Shown: piece by piece, positions 1-9,615 of the stretch
How the letters are laid out: the number at the start of each line of letters is the position of its first letter
Position numbering within the stretch: the first letter of the stretch is position 1
NCBI GenBank assembly: GCA_943846745.1
Contig: OX044360.1
Span: 1,984,001 to 2,048,000 of the forward strand
Reading direction: 5' to 3'
DNA length: 64,000 bases
Source: Opacimonas sp002292215
Lineage (GTDB): Bacteria > Pseudomonadota > Gammaproteobacteria > Enterobacterales > Alteromonadaceae
The notes under the pieces: generated by a model
Database searches by the model: none
Seen by the model: only the letters and a program-made list of their open reading frames with translations
Told to the model about the DNA's origin: nothing
Translations under genes and position numbers: made by a program

Positions 1-534
1 CCCAATATCGATTTAGTCAAATTTGAACGTACCAAAATCAAAGGTGCGATACGTACCGATTTTATTTTGTCATTAGAGATCGTCGTTATCACGTTAGGCA
101 CAGTCATGGATAAGCCGCTATTAACCCAAGCGTTTGTGGTCAGTGCTATTGCACTGGTGATGACCGTAGGGGTCTATAGTTTGGTCGCATTGATTGTGAA
201 ACTCGACGATATTGGTTTGCATTACATGCAACAAGGCGCAGGTTTGCAAGCGACACTTGGCGAATGGCTTGTTAATTTTGCACCTAAACTATTAAAAGTA
301 TTGTCGTTTGTCGGAACTGCCGCAATGTTTTTGGTCGGCGGAGGAATATTAGTGCATGGCTTGCCGTTTTTCCATCACTTAGTCGAAGATGCAGCGCTGT
401 ATTCTGTTGATATCCCCACGCTAGGAACATTACTCAGCGGCACCACCACCATGGTGTTGCAAGGTCTGTTTGGTGTATTAGCCGGCTTTGCTTGTGTGTC
501 TGTGATGGCGTTAGTGGAGCGTTTTCGCCGTTAG
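1..534 (+). CDS. yedI: DUF808 (YedI-like) inner-membrane protein, 3' part
   Basis: The open frame runs in from the left edge, so only the C-terminal ~177 residues are present. The fragment opens with the family signature KIKGAIRTDFILS followed by LEIVVITLG, which is typical of DUF808/YedI proteins. About four hydrophobic segments follow (roughly residues 20-60, 95-125 and 140-170 of the fragment), and it ends in a short basic tail (ERFRR). The family consists of multi-pass inner-membrane proteins with no established biochemical role. The N-terminal half is outside the window, so start and promoter cannot be judged. Family assignment is from recalled sequence character. Confidence 0.8.
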   Translation, partial: PNIDLVKFERTKIKGAIRTDFILSLEIVVITLGTVMDKPLLTQAFVVSAIALVMTVGVYSLVALIVKLDDIGLHYMQQGAGLQATLGEWLVNFAPKLLKVLSFVGTAAMFLVGGGILVHGLPFFHHLVEDAALYSVDIPTLGTLLSGTTTMVLQGLFGVLAGFACVSVMALVERFRR

Positions 535-557
535 TTATGATTTCACTGACAAGCCGT

Positions 558-1046
558 CTAACGCTTGTCGTGATTGCTTTTGGTCACTTGAATAATACTC
601 TCGCAATCGGCATTAGTATCATTACACAATTCATTAACCCATTGGACTTCAACTTCATCGACTCGGTCGCTGTTGACTAGCACTTCCGACCGATGGATGC
701 GCAGCAACGCACCTTTGATTGCTTCGAGAACTGCTGGCTCTAGATCTGCAAGCTGCGTCTCAATAAATTTCGCATCTTTGGCTTGCTCCAGCGTAAACAC
801 AAACTCATTGATCTCCCCTGCTTGACCCACATGCACCGTAATATCTTTGCCTGACTCATGTTCGACGTTGACTGTTAATGTGTGCATGATGATTTTGGGT
901 TCTGTCTTAGGTTCTGTCTTAGGCTCTAGCTGAGCATCAGCTATGGATACATTCTGGGCAGCGGCATCACTTGAAAAAAAACTGCTAATAATAATCGAGG
1001 ACGACAAAGAAACAGCAAGCGCAATAGTCGCATAGGTGGACAGCAT
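558..1046 (-). CDS. Secreted or periplasmic protein of unknown function
   Basis: A 162-residue protein. The N-terminus is hydrophobic and ends in a run of small residues (SSDAAAQ), which looks like a Sec signal peptide cut near residue 30. A short Glu-Pro-Lys-Thr repeat follows (EPKTEPKTEPK, around residues 42-52), encoded by a tandem 12-bp repeat at about 900-925. The remaining ~110 residues form an acidic domain rich in Val and Glu with two cysteines near the C-terminus (LCNDTNADC), which could form a disulfide. I do not recognise the family. It is transcribed towards the DUF808 gene, with 23 bp between the two ends. Confidence 0.6.
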   Translation of the reverse strand: MLSTYATIALAVSLSSSIIISSFFSSDAAAQNVSIADAQLEPKTEPKTEPKIIMHTLTVNVEHESGKDITVHVGQAGEINEFVFTLEQAKDAKFIETQLADLEPAVLEAIKGALLRIHRSEVLVNSDRVDEVEVQWVNELCNDTNADCESIIQVTKSNHDKR

Positions 1047-1260
1047 GAAATAGCCTCAGTAGTGTTGTTTTTTTTTGCGTTGACTTAGTATTGCATGAAC
1101 CAGTTTAGCATTCCCTGACTATTTTGAATACCGACCTTGAATAACCGCTATATTGAACCATACTATGCTCGTCATTGTGCAGTTTTAAAATTCGGGCCTA
1201 CATCAAGCAGCCTTGCCTGGTTTTTCATAACATCTTGAATAACTATGGACGATTAAATAG

Positions 1261-1951
1261 ATGGATTACCCCCAACAACAAACCCATGCCAATACTAAGC
1301 AATGGGTCATTATTGGTATGTTGGTCATTATTATTGCCGCTATTGGGATTCTGCTCGTATTAAAGTTGATGCCAACTCATTTAGAAATAGCACAACAACA
1401 AGCGGATCTCATACGTTGGGAGCAAACAGGTACGATTGATAATATCCCTCTAGCCCAACAGCACTTTAAATAGATTGATCAGTTGGCAGAAAAAAAGCCG
1501 AACATGCGCACGCGTTTCAACTCCTTGGCCGTATTCAGACCTTGTTAAATCAACAAACTGGCAGTAGCGTGACGAAGTCACCGGCAAGTCAGTGGTTTGA
1601 GCAAGCCTCCGAATTAAATCCGGGCAATTATCATAATTGGGTATTATTGGTATCCAGTTATGCGCTTGAAAAAGCACAGCCACAAGCCTTCAATACCGCG
1701 ATGAGACATGCATTACGTCAAGCACGTAACGAAGTTCTTGCGCTGGAGATCCTGCCCGAATATATATATTGCGTCATTGGGACATTCTCGATGACAAAAA
1801 CCGCATACTCTGTGCACGTTTTTTTGATAGTGCATTTAACACCCATGAATGGGCACTGCATATTTTGAATGTGACTCAAAAAACGAACCAGTATGATGTG
1901 ATGTTGTCACTGATCCCGGATAAACCGAAATACCTTGACATCATTAAGTAA
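1261..1951 (+). pseudogene. Decayed membrane-anchored TPR-like protein gene
   Basis: Three reading-frame segments form one continuous protein sense. Segment 1 (1261-1470) starts with Met, has a transmembrane helix at residues ~14-35 and ends at an in-frame TAG (1471-1473). Reading continues after the stop (IDQLAEKK) to a run of seven A at ~1489-1495. The frame then shifts to segment 2 (AEHAHAFQLLGRIQTLLNQQ onwards), which looks helical and TPR-like (WFEQASELNPGNYHNW). A second shift at the TA dinucleotide run 1761-1769 leads to segment 3, which ends with TAA at 1949-1951. One stop and two slippage-type frameshifts argue for a dead gene. The original function is unknown. Confidence 0.6.
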
Positions 1952-2452
1952 TATAAGCATAAAGATCGCAGCTAATCTAGGTACTAGCCCGGTTAGCACG
2001 CCAGTCAAAAAGAAACTCACCACCTGCACATCATTACTTAACAGAGCAATGACGGCACCTTTGCGCTGGGTCACAAAATACCCCAGCGGTAATGCTTGAA
2101 TGTGATTGTATACTTTGCAACTTAGCTGCGTGAGTAATTGTGCACCGATAACGTTGGTGCGAAAACCGGTTTGAAAGCGCAGACCCATTTGTAGGATCAA
2201 CAATCCCACCCAGATCCCTAAGACCCACCACAATACGCCAGCCTGCCAAGCATCTTCTGCTGCGAGATCTAACGATAACGGCATGCCAGAAATTACAATA
2301 GGGGAGGAATCAGGGGAGAGTAACCCAGTAAATTGTCCAACTAAATAAGGGATGAGCAAACTGATACCGGTTTCACCGATCAGCAGTACTAGAATAATAG
2401 CCATCGCGAGACGATGCGTTTTAAGATAAGAAAATAATGTCCAAAAGGTCAC
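1935..2452 (-). pseudogene. Truncated ABC exporter, transmembrane part only
   Basis: The frame starts with GTG at 2452 and encodes the first ~165 residues of an ABC-exporter membrane domain. Two hydrophobic helices (residues ~15-40 and ~70-95) are followed by a type I exporter pattern (LLTQLSCKVYNHIQALPLGY then RKGAVIALLSNDV). The sequence loses membrane-domain character after about LVPRLAAIFMLILL and reads antisense through the end of the neighbouring decayed gene to a stop at 1907. There is no nucleotide-binding domain, Walker motif or C-loop, although the family usually has ~580-600 residues. I infer a deletion with a junction near 1940-1955. Confidence 0.65.
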
Positions 2453-2547
2453 CTGACTTCACATTCCTTGTGCTAAACCTTGGTGTATATAAAGAATAGC
2501 CTGTCACGATAGTATTGCAACTTTTACACAGATAATACTAAAAGCTA

Positions 2548-2575
2548 TTGCTGCGCCAACTTTTGTCGTTATAAT
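2548..2575 (+). promoter_or_regulatory. Probable sigma-70 promoter of cytochrome c5
   Basis: TTGCTG (2548-2553) and TATAAT (2570-2575) are separated by 16 bp and lie about 45 bp before the cytochrome c5 start. The -10 matches consensus perfectly and the -35 matches partly. This is prediction by eye. Confidence 0.5.
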
Positions 2576-2618
2576 AGGGTCGATTATAATTTACCCACCA
2601 CTAAATGGAGATATTCCC

Positions 2619-3020
2619 ATGAAAATAAAACAGTTAGTCACCTTGGCTGTCGTTGCATTAACTTTGTTTAGTGTACAAGCATTCGAATCAAACGATGATC
2701 TTAAAGCCCGTATTCAACCTGTCGGGAGTGTGCACATTGCTGGCGCTGCAGCGGCTGGCGCGGCTGCTTCTGGTCCTCGTTCTGGTGAAGACATTTACAA
2801 AGGCGCATGTGCAGCATGTCATACTTCTGGCGTATTAGGTGCACCAAAAACCCAAAATGCTGGTGATTGGGGTCCTCGTCTTGCCGAAAAAGGCAAAAAA
2901 GGCGTATGGCGCAATGCGATCAAAGGCATTAACGCAATGCCACCAATGGGTGCATGTGGTAACTGTTCAGAAGACGACATCATGGCAGCGATTGACTTCA
3001 TGACAGAAGGTGTTGAATAG
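2619..3020 (+). CDS. cycB: Cytochrome c5, small monohaem periplasmic cytochrome
   Basis: A 133-residue secreted c-type cytochrome that would shuttle electrons in the periplasm between the quinol-oxidising chain and terminal reductases or oxidases. It has a Sec signal peptide (residues 1-21), an Ala/Gly-rich linker (~40-52), a single haem-binding CAACH at residues 64-68, a likely axial Met in NAMPPMGA (~107-110), and the extra CGNC cysteine pair (113/116) typical of cytochrome c5. ATG start with GGAG seven bases upstream. It stands alone, with its own promoter and a rho-independent terminator directly after the stop. Confidence 0.9.
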   Translation: MKIKQLVTLAVVALTLFSVQAFESNDDLKARIQPVGSVHIAGAAAAGAAASGPRSGEDIYKGACAACHTSGVLGAPKTQNAGDWGPRLAEKGKKGVWRNAIKGINAMPPMGACGNCSEDDIMAAIDFMTEGVE

Positions 3021-3045
3021 GCGATTGCTTCAACAGAAATGATTT

Positions 3046-3070
3046 AAAGGCCACATAAGTGGCTTTTTTT
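3046..3070 (+). terminator. Rho-independent terminator after cytochrome c5
   Basis: The stem GCCAC/GTGGC (3050-3054 with 3059-3063) is followed by seven T. It lies 25 bp after the cytochrome c5 stop. Confidence 0.75.
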
Positions 3071-3141
3071 ATATCTAAAATTCCCTAAATCCCTCTTTTA
3101 GTACTATATTTTTAATATCGTTGAATTACTTCAGATATTTC

Positions 3142-5727
3142 ATGGCATCAACCACTGGTCAATTATCACAAGAAGAACTGCGCGAACTCCTTCCTGAGTT
3201 TCAGCGCATGACGATGAAATACAAACATGCTGAGCGTGTCCAAAAAGCCCTCTTGACCATATCCGAAACCTCATCCTCCGTCTCTGATCTCGCTCAACTG
3301 TATACCCAGATCCATGACATTGTGGATAGCTTTATGGTCGCGAATAATATGTATGTGTGTTTTTATGATGACGACAAGCAAGAATATGACTTTGCGTACT
3401 TTATTGATGAACACGACCAATTGATTGAATCACGCCATCCTGCCGACGAACTGACATCCAGCATCACCGAATATTTGGTAAGAAGTGGCGAGCCGTTATT
3501 ACTCACCCAAGAAAACCGCGATGCACGTTGCCAAGAACTCAACATTAAAATTGTTGGCACCAAACCCTCTGATTTAGTCGGCGTGCCACTTAAGCAACAT
3601 CAACGCACTGTCGGCTGCTTAGTGGTCCAAAATTACAATGAACGAGTCAGTTTTAGCGAAGAAGATTTAGCGATCTTAGGCTTTGTGTCACAAAATATAT
3701 TAACGGCGGTGGAACGCGTCAGGTTTCGTGAGATCACCGAACAAACCATCCAAAAGCGTACCCGCCAACTCAAAACGATAAATACCGAACTAGAAAAAGA
3801 AATCCAAAATCGTGAAAGCATAGAAATCCTGCAAACCGCGTTATTTAACATTTCCGAACTCGCCGCGGATGTCACCCATGACATGGCTGTATTTTATGCC
3901 AAATTACACATCATTTTGCGCGAGCTGATCAACGCCCCCAATTGCATTATTATGTTAGTCGAAGCCGATCATCCACCGCACTGTGTGTTCTTCAATCATC
4001 CTGAACCGTTTATGCAAGAGCCCGATGAATTAATGAAAACCTTAACCCAATATGTGTTTTCGACGGGTTCGGTCGAACTGATTAATTCTCCGCAAGCCTT
4101 GGACTTAGCCGAAAGTGGGGCGATTACCGTCACTCTTGCGCAGACTATGCTCAATAACCCGCAGTCGTGGCTTAGCGCACCATTACTAGCGGACAAAGAA
4201 TTAATGGGGATGATTGCTATCCAGTCCTATGGTCAGGGTCAAAAATACACCCAACGGGATGTCGAGCTGATGCGCTTTGTGTCGTATCATATTGGTATCG
4301 CTTTACAGCGTCGTAAAAATGCCGATGCGTTGACGCAATCAAATGCCCGACTTGAACATCAAGTCGCCGAACGCACCGAAGAACTGAAACAAGCCGTAAT
4401 CCAACTCCAAGCCGAAATAGAAAAATCTAAGCAAGCCGAAATCAAACTGATGCATGATGCGTTTTACGATAATCTGACAGGATTGATGAATCGTGCCTTT
4501 TTTATTCAGCGCTTAGAGCTAGCGGTAGCCAACAAAAAACGTTTTGCCAAGAATATGTTCGCCGTCATTTTTATCGATTTAGATCGATTTAAATTGATCA
4601 ATGATACCTTAGGTCATCAAGCGGGTGATCATCTGTTAATTGAAGTCGCACATCGTTTGGAATTGTGCGTGCGCTCGCACGACACTTTATCGCGCTTTGG
4701 GGGAGATGAGTTTGTGATTTTGTTGGATAACTACAAACACGATATTGATGTTGAAATTGTCGCCAACCGGATTTTAAATACCCTAAATCAATCCTTTGAA
4801 TATGAAGGCAAGGATATTCGTACAGGGGCGAGTTTGGGTATTGCTATCCTCAACGAGCAGTATAACCTTGCGGATGAAGTCCTGCGCGACGCTGATGCAG
4901 CTATGTATCACGCCAAAGATCTCGGCCGATCCCAATCTGTGATTTTTAATGAAAGTATGCGTGAAGAGTTACTCGAATCCATCGCCTTAGAACAAGACTT
5001 TCGTCAGTCAATGGAACAAAGTGAGTTTGAATGCTTTTTACAACCAGTGGTTAATCTAACCGACTTATCGACGCCTTATTACGAATGTTTTATTCGTTGG
5101 TTCCATCCTGAATTAGGCGCAATCAAGCGTGAAAAGTTCTGGCGGATTGCCGAGCAGACCCGACTGACCAGCGATATTGACACTTTGCTACTCGATTATG
5201 CGATTAACTATATTCGTCAACGTGAAAAACAAGGCAATGCGCCGATTGTCGCAGTCAATATCTCTGTACAAAATATTACTCAAGCCCATATGACGGAAGC
5301 TTTGCTTAATAAAATCAGTGCATCGGGCATAAACACGCAGCATCTCGCCTTAGAATTTGATGAGTATAATTTTCAAAATAGAGTATCTTCAGTACAAAGT
5401 GCAGTGAAAAAGCTTAAACGTGCGGGGATTTCCATTATTTTAGATAATTTTGGTAGTGGTATTGCGTCGATGAGTGATTTGTTCGCGATCCCGTTTGATT
5501 ACGTCAAAATTGATAAGCAATATGCGCGCGCATTACCGCGCTCACAACGTCATGCAAAGTTTATTCATTCAGTCAAAGCCATTACCGATCAACTGCAATG
5601 TCGGTTAATTGTCGATGGCGTTGATGATGACAATCAACTCGCTGCGATACACCAAATGAACATTGAATACGCCCAGGGCAAAGGGGTGAGCAAAGCTCAC
5701 CGGATTTATGACGGATTAACCACCTAG
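3142..5727 (+). CDS. GAF-GAF-GGDEF-(degenerate EAL) cyclic-di-GMP protein
   Basis: About 861 residues, soluble, no signal peptide. Two GAF-like sensor modules (~60-200 and ~245-395) are each followed by a coiled linker. A canonical GGDEF domain follows (~450-610) with RFGGDEF and an RxxD inhibition site (RSHD) five residues before it, so diguanylate cyclase activity with product feedback is expected. The C-terminal EAL-type domain has lost its signatures: EALxR reads ECFIR, DDFGTG reads DNFGSG and EGVE reads DGVD. This suggests no phosphodiesterase activity and perhaps a binding or regulatory role. ATG at 3142 is preferred over an in-frame TTG at 3121; neither has a clear ribosome-binding site. 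Confidence 0.85.
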   Translation: MASTTGQLSQEELRELLPEFQRMTMKYKHAERVQKALLTISETSSSVSDLAQLYTQIHDIVDSFMVANNMYVCFYDDDKQEYDFAYFIDEHDQLIESRHPADELTSSITEYLVRSGEPLLLTQENRDARCQELNIKIVGTKPSDLVGVPLKQHQRTVGCLVVQNYNERVSFSEEDLAILGFVSQNILTAVERVRFREITEQTIQKRTRQLKTINTELEKEIQNRESIEILQTALFNISELAADVTHDMAVFYAKLHIILRELINAPNCIIMLVEADHPPHCVFFNHPEPFMQEPDELMKTLTQYVFSTGSVELINSPQALDLAESGAITVTLAQTMLNNPQSWLSAPLLADKELMGMIAIQSYGQGQKYTQRDVELMRFVSYHIGIALQRRKNADALTQSNARLEHQVAERTEELKQAVIQLQAEIEKSKQAEIKLMHDAFYDNLTGLMNRAFFIQRLELAVANKKRFAKNMFAVIFIDLDRFKLINDTLGHQAGDHLLIEVAHRLELCVRSHDTLSRFGGDEFVILLDNYKHDIDVEIVANRILNTLNQSFEYEGKDIRTGASLGIAILNEQYNLADEVLRDADAAMYHAKDLGRSQSVIFNESMREELLESIALEQDFRQSMEQSEFECFLQPVVNLTDLSTPYYECFIRWFHPELGAIKREKFWRIAEQTRLTSDIDTLLLDYAINYIRQREKQGNAPIVAVNISVQNITQAHMTEALLNKISASGINTQHLALEFDEYNFQNRVSSVQSAVKKLKRAGISIILDNFGSGIASMSDLFAIPFDYVKIDKQYARALPRSQRHAKFIHSVKAITDQLQCRLIVDGVDDDNQLAAIHQMNIEYAQGKGVSKAHRIYDGLTT

Positions 5728-7728
5728 CATACCACGCAAGTTTGCGATGCTTTTGACTCCCGTTTCTTGGCGCTCTTCGGCCGTTTTTTGAGGTTTATCA
5801 AACTCCCATTCCACATCATCGCTCGGCAGTTCATACAAAAAGCGACTCGGCTCAGGATTAATCACTTCACCATATTGCCGACGTTCACGCGCGATACTAA
5901 ACGTTAATTCGCGCTGAGCACGCGTAATACCCACATAGGCTAAACGACGTTCTTCTTCTACATTTTCTTCATCAATACTCGACTGATGCGGCAACAAACC
6001 TTCTTCCATACCGACCATATACACATACGGAAATTCCAGACCTTTAGAAGCATGCAATGTCATTAATTGTACTTGATCGCCATCACCGTCATCTTCGCCA
6101 CGCTCCATCATGTCTCGCAATATCAAGCGATTAACCACTTCAGACAACGTCATTGCAGGCTCAGTGGGACTGCCTTTGAGCATATTGGTTACCCATTTAA
6201 ACAAGGTCGAAATATTAGCCATTGCCATTTCCGCAGCCTTAGGGGACGCACTGTGTTCATACAACCATTCTTCATAGCCAATCGATTTAATCAAATCACG
6301 CACGACCGCTTCGGTATCTCCACGCACGGCATTATCTGACACTTCCACAATCCACCGACTAAACTGAGAGACGGCAAAATACGCCTGTCCGGCTAACACA
6401 CCTCGCAAATCATCATCGCAGGCAGCACTAAACATGGTTGTCTTTTTTTCATTTGCAAAATTACCGAGTTTTTCTAACGTTGCTCGGCCAATCCCACGAT
6501 TAGGGGTATTGATGATCCGCAGCATGGCATTATCATCATCTTGATTTACCACTAAGCGTAAATACGCCATGATATCTTTAATCTCAGGACGCCCAAAAAA
6601 TGAAGTGCCACCACTGATTTTATAGGGAATCCGGTTGGTCATTAATAATTTTTCAAATACACGAGACTGATGATTACCGCGATACAAAATGGCATAGTCT
6701 TTAAAGTGCGTGTTATTAATAAACTTATGTGCAATCAATTCTGCCACGACCCGCTCCGCTTCATGATCTTCATTTTTGGCCACGACGACTTTTAACGTTG
6801 CGCCATATGCAAGCTCACTAAAGAGTGTCTTATCAAAGATATGCGGGTTGTTTTGAATTAAGATATTGGCACAATGCAAAATCCGCCCAGACGAGCGATA
6901 GTTTTGCTCTAATTTAATGACGTTGAGTTCAGGAAAATCTTCTTTCAGTAATTGTAAGTTTTTCGGTCGTGCGCCACGCCATGAATACACCGATTGGTCA
7001 TCATCCCCAACTACAGTAAAGCGACGGCGCTCCCCTACTAATAACTTCACCAAATCATATTGTGAGGTGTTGGTATCTTGATATTCATCAACTAGCAAGT
7101 ATTTGATTTTGGATTGGATTTTTAGGCGTGCGGCTTCATTGTGCTTTAACAACAAGGTCGGCATCAAAATCAAATCATCAAAGTCCAACGCATTGTATGC
7201 ACGTAAGTGACTTTGGTATTGAAGGTAAAATTCCGCGAGTTGTTTTTCTTCCTTAGAATGCGCGGTTTTAAGGAGCTGCTCTGGTAACAACAAATCGTTT
7301 TTCCAGTTGGAAATACTGGTTTGTAAGAATTTCAGAAGTTCTTTATCACCATCATACTCAATTTCAGTCAGATCCTTTAACAGCGCCATTGAGTCTTTGT
7401 CATCAAACAAGGAAAAGCCGGGCTTGAGCCCTAATGCTTTGATGTTAGATTTGATGATAGTTAAGCCTAATGTGTGAAAGGTAGAGACCTTTAGGCCTCG
7501 CGCTTCGACTTTACTCAAGGTTTGGGTCACCCGCTCTTTCATCTCGCGAGCAGCTTTGTTGGTAAAGGTAACCGCCGCGATAAAGCGTGCAGGCATCTCG
7601 CACTCTCTGACTAGGTAGGCGATTTTGTTGGTGATTACACGTGTTTTACCACTTCCTGCGCCCGCTAATACGAGGCAAGGGCCAGAGATAAATTTTACGG
7701 CTTGGTCTTGAGCTGGATTTAATTTCAT
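5716..7728 (-). CDS. rep: ATP-dependent DNA helicase Rep
   Basis: 670 residues, close to the 673 of E. coli Rep. A superfamily 1A 3'-5' helicase that clears proteins from DNA ahead of the replication fork and helps restart. Visible motifs in order: GAGSGKT (Walker A, Lys28), VDEYQDTN (Walker B), VGDDDQSVYSWRGA (motif III), QNYRSS (motif IV), MTLHASKGLEF (motif V), VGITRAQ (motif VI). Length and motif spacing favour Rep over UvrD (~720 residues). It converges with the GGDEF gene, the last 12 bp overlapping, and is divergent from ubiK. Confidence 0.95.
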   Translation of the reverse strand: MKLNPAQDQAVKFISGPCLVLAGAGSGKTRVITNKIAYLVRECEMPARFIAAVTFTNKAAREMKERVTQTLSKVEARGLKVSTFHTLGLTIIKSNIKALGLKPGFSLFDDKDSMALLKDLTEIEYDGDKELLKFLQTSISNWKNDLLLPEQLLKTAHSKEEKQLAEFYLQYQSHLRAYNALDFDDLILMPTLLLKHNEAARLKIQSKIKYLLVDEYQDTNTSQYDLVKLLVGERRRFTVVGDDDQSVYSWRGARPKNLQLLKEDFPELNVIKLEQNYRSSGRILHCANILIQNNPHIFDKTLFSELAYGATLKVVVAKNEDHEAERVVAELIAHKFINNTHFKDYAILYRGNHQSRVFEKLLMTNRIPYKISGGTSFFGRPEIKDIMAYLRLVVNQDDDNAMLRIINTPNRGIGRATLEKLGNFANEKKTTMFSAACDDDLRGVLAGQAYFAVSQFSRWIVEVSDNAVRGDTEAVVRDLIKSIGYEEWLYEHSASPKAAEMAMANISTLFKWVTNMLKGSPTEPAMTLSEVVNRLILRDMMERGEDDGDGDQVQLMTLHASKGLEFPYVYMVGMEEGLLPHQSSIDEENVEEERRLAYVGITRAQRELTFSIARERRQYGEVINPEPSRFLYELPSDDVEWEFDKPQKTAEERQETGVKSIANLRGMLGG

Positions 7729-7828
7729 GCAGCGGATTATACCGTATCAGACGAAAAGTTTGCATTGAAACTTTTGCCTATCGCGTTACAATGACGACTC
7801 AAATAAGTACTTTGTTAAGGAAAGCCCC

Positions 7829-8080
7829 ATGTTAGATCCAAAGAAAATTGAAGAATTTGCTAAATCCATTACCGACTCTATGCCTCAAGGCATGAAGAAA
7901 ATGGCTGAAGAAACCGAAGGCAAAGTAAAACAAGTCATTCAAGCACAACTTGCCCGTATGGACATTGTTACCCGTGAAGAATTCGACGTGCAATCACAGG
8001 TTTTACTGCGCACGCGTGAAAAGCTTATGGCACTAGAACAACGTCTTGATGCCTTAGAGAAAGCTCCCGACGAGTCCTAA
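7829..8080 (+). CDS. ubiK: Ubiquinone biosynthesis accessory factor UbiK (YqiC)
   Basis: 83 residues, typical for the family. UbiK is a small coiled-coil protein that binds membrane lipids and the UbiJ scaffold, supporting the Ubi complex in aerobic ubiquinone synthesis. The N-terminus (LDPKKIEEFAKSITDSMP) is the family hallmark, and the C-terminal half (residues ~45-78) is a predicted coiled coil (EEFDVQSQVLLRTREKL, LEQRLDALE). AAGGAAA lies eight bases upstream of ATG. The gene converges with ubiA, the two ends overlapping by 27 bp, so three ubiquinone genes sit together here. Confidence 0.92.
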   Translation: MLDPKKIEEFAKSITDSMPQGMKKMAEETEGKVKQVIQAQLARMDIVTREEFDVQSQVLLRTREKLMALEQRLDALEKAPDES

Positions 8081-8932
8081 CCACACAACAAACCCTGCCC
8101 AATGATTGTAAATAAAGGCCCTGAAGCACGCATCACGCTCTCGGTCTTTGAGCAATCGTTGATGATATAGAAACATCCCGAACACGACAATTAGTGATAC
8201 CCAGTAGACCATTGGCAAACTAAGTAACAACCCAACCATGCCCAAACTTCCTAACGTCACCAGCTGTAACACCGCAATCCAAACGACATCATAGCGACCA
8301 AACAAAATGGCTGTAGATTTAACACCGATATTGAGATCATCATCCCGATCAACCATTGCATATTGAGTATCGTAGGCCACCGTCCACGCTAAATTTGCCA
8401 CATATAACCACCAAGCCCATAGCGGTACATGTTGATTAACCGCCATAAATGCCATTGGGATAGCCCAACTAAATGCCGCGCCTAAGGCAACTTGCGGCAA
8501 ATGCGTGTGGCGTTTAAGAAAGGGGTAAGCACTCGCTAACAACACTGCAACAAAGGACAAATAGAGCGTTTGGATATTCAGTTGTAATACCAATACTAGT
8601 GCGCACAGTAACAAGCCAGCAAATAATGCCCATGCTTGTTTTAGACTTACTTGCCCAGTAATTAAAGGTCGTGCAACCGTGCGTTTAACATGCCCATCTA
8701 TCTTGCGATCGGCAATATCATTAATGACGCACCCTGCGGCGCGCATCACAACCACGCCCAGCACAAAAATCACCAAAATATCCCATTCCGGCATGCCCAC
8801 TGATGCTAACCATAGCGCCCATAATGTTGGCCATAACAACAAATATATGCCCACCGGCTTATTCATGCGCATTAACAACCACATGCCTTTGAGGCTATGC
8901 ATAAGCGGGTGCTCCAGGTAAAAAGATTTCAT
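8054..8932 (-). CDS. ubiA: 4-hydroxybenzoate octaprenyltransferase UbiA
   Basis: 292 residues, multi-pass inner-membrane enzyme of the UbiA superfamily. It joins the polyprenyl tail to 4-hydroxybenzoate, the product of the adjacent ubiC. Both Asp-rich diphosphate-binding motifs are present: NDIADRKIDGHVKRTVARPL (residues ~71-90) and YDTQYAMVDRDDD (~187-199). The N-terminal MNKPVGIYLLLWPTLWALW is also characteristic. The start given overlaps ubiC by 38 bp; an internal ATG ten codons in would shorten the overlap to 8 bp and is equally possible. Transcribed after ubiC as an operon. Confidence 0.95.
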   Translation of the reverse strand: MKSFYLEHPLMHSLKGMWLLMRMNKPVGIYLLLWPTLWALWLASVGMPEWDILVIFVLGVVVMRAAGCVINDIADRKIDGHVKRTVARPLITGQVSLKQAWALFAGLLLCALVLVLQLNIQTLYLSFVAVLLASAYPFLKRHTHLPQVALGAAFSWAIPMAFMAVNQHVPLWAWWLYVANLAWTVAYDTQYAMVDRDDDLNIGVKSTAILFGRYDVVWIAVLQLVTLGSLGMVGLLLSLPMVYWVSLIVVFGMFLYHQRLLKDRERDACFRAFIYNHWAGFVVWLGLVGSFL

Positions 8933-9521
8933 TAACTAAGATGTGATGCTCCAAATAGGTAAAGACCGAACGCCGCGCCCAAATGCCTGTATGTTTGTGA
9001 AGATGCAACTCAAGCGTCTCAGCCGAAATAACTTTCTGGGTTATCAGGTATTGCACAAAGGGATCGTCGGGCAACATAAACGACACCATAAACGGCTGGC
9101 GCTGAAACCGCGGATCATTAAATAACAATTTGCCAAGAGGTTGATCGCCTAGTTCATGCAACGCATCTTGCGTCAAGGCAACCGGAAAAATCGAACGGGC
9201 ATAGACCCAAGGCTGTTCATCGCCCCGTAGGACCACTTCGCGGATCACCAAATCGGTACTCTCATCGCAGCGATGCTCGACTAATGCCATCTCATCCGCA
9301 GCGATCCCGACGCCAGATGCATTGGTATATTGCCCTAACACTTCAACACGAAAGCCAGTGCATTGCTGCATTAAGCGCTCGGTTAACGATTCAATATTAA
9401 GCAGCCACTCTCGACACGTTTCGCTGGGGGCTTGTGCCGCTGTTATTAACGAAAGCATTGGCGCATCAACCCACGATTCGATAAACGGCGGGTGCTGTTG
9501 GGAATTGGGATGACCTAACAC
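8895..9521 (-). CDS. ubiC: Chorismate lyase UbiC
   Basis: 208 residues. Converts chorismate to 4-hydroxybenzoate and pyruvate, the first committed step of ubiquinone synthesis, feeding the downstream ubiA. Family features include the SLTERLMQQCTGFRVEVLGQ segment, an Arg-containing REVVLRG strand followed by YARSIFP, and a C-terminal WARRSVF before the end helix, matching UbiC order. It is somewhat longer than E. coli UbiC (165) because of an N-terminal extension. GGAG sits very close to the chosen ATG, and Met22 is an alternative start. First gene of the ubiCA operon. Confidence 0.88.
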   Translation of the reverse strand: MLGHPNSQQHPPFIESWVDAPMLSLITAAQAPSETCREWLLNIESLTERLMQQCTGFRVEVLGQYTNASGVGIAADEMALVEHRCDESTDLVIREVVLRGDEQPWVYARSIFPVALTQDALHELGDQPLGKLLFNDPRFQRQPFMVSFMLPDDPFVQYLITQKVISAETLELHLHKHTGIWARRSVFTYLEHHILVNEIFLPGAPAYA

Positions 9522-9615
9522 ATCGACTCCATAGGAAATGATCCGATAAAAACCAACAGATTTTAGCGTATTTACCGATATATTAAAAATACCTTTTACT
9601 TAATTGGATTTATCG

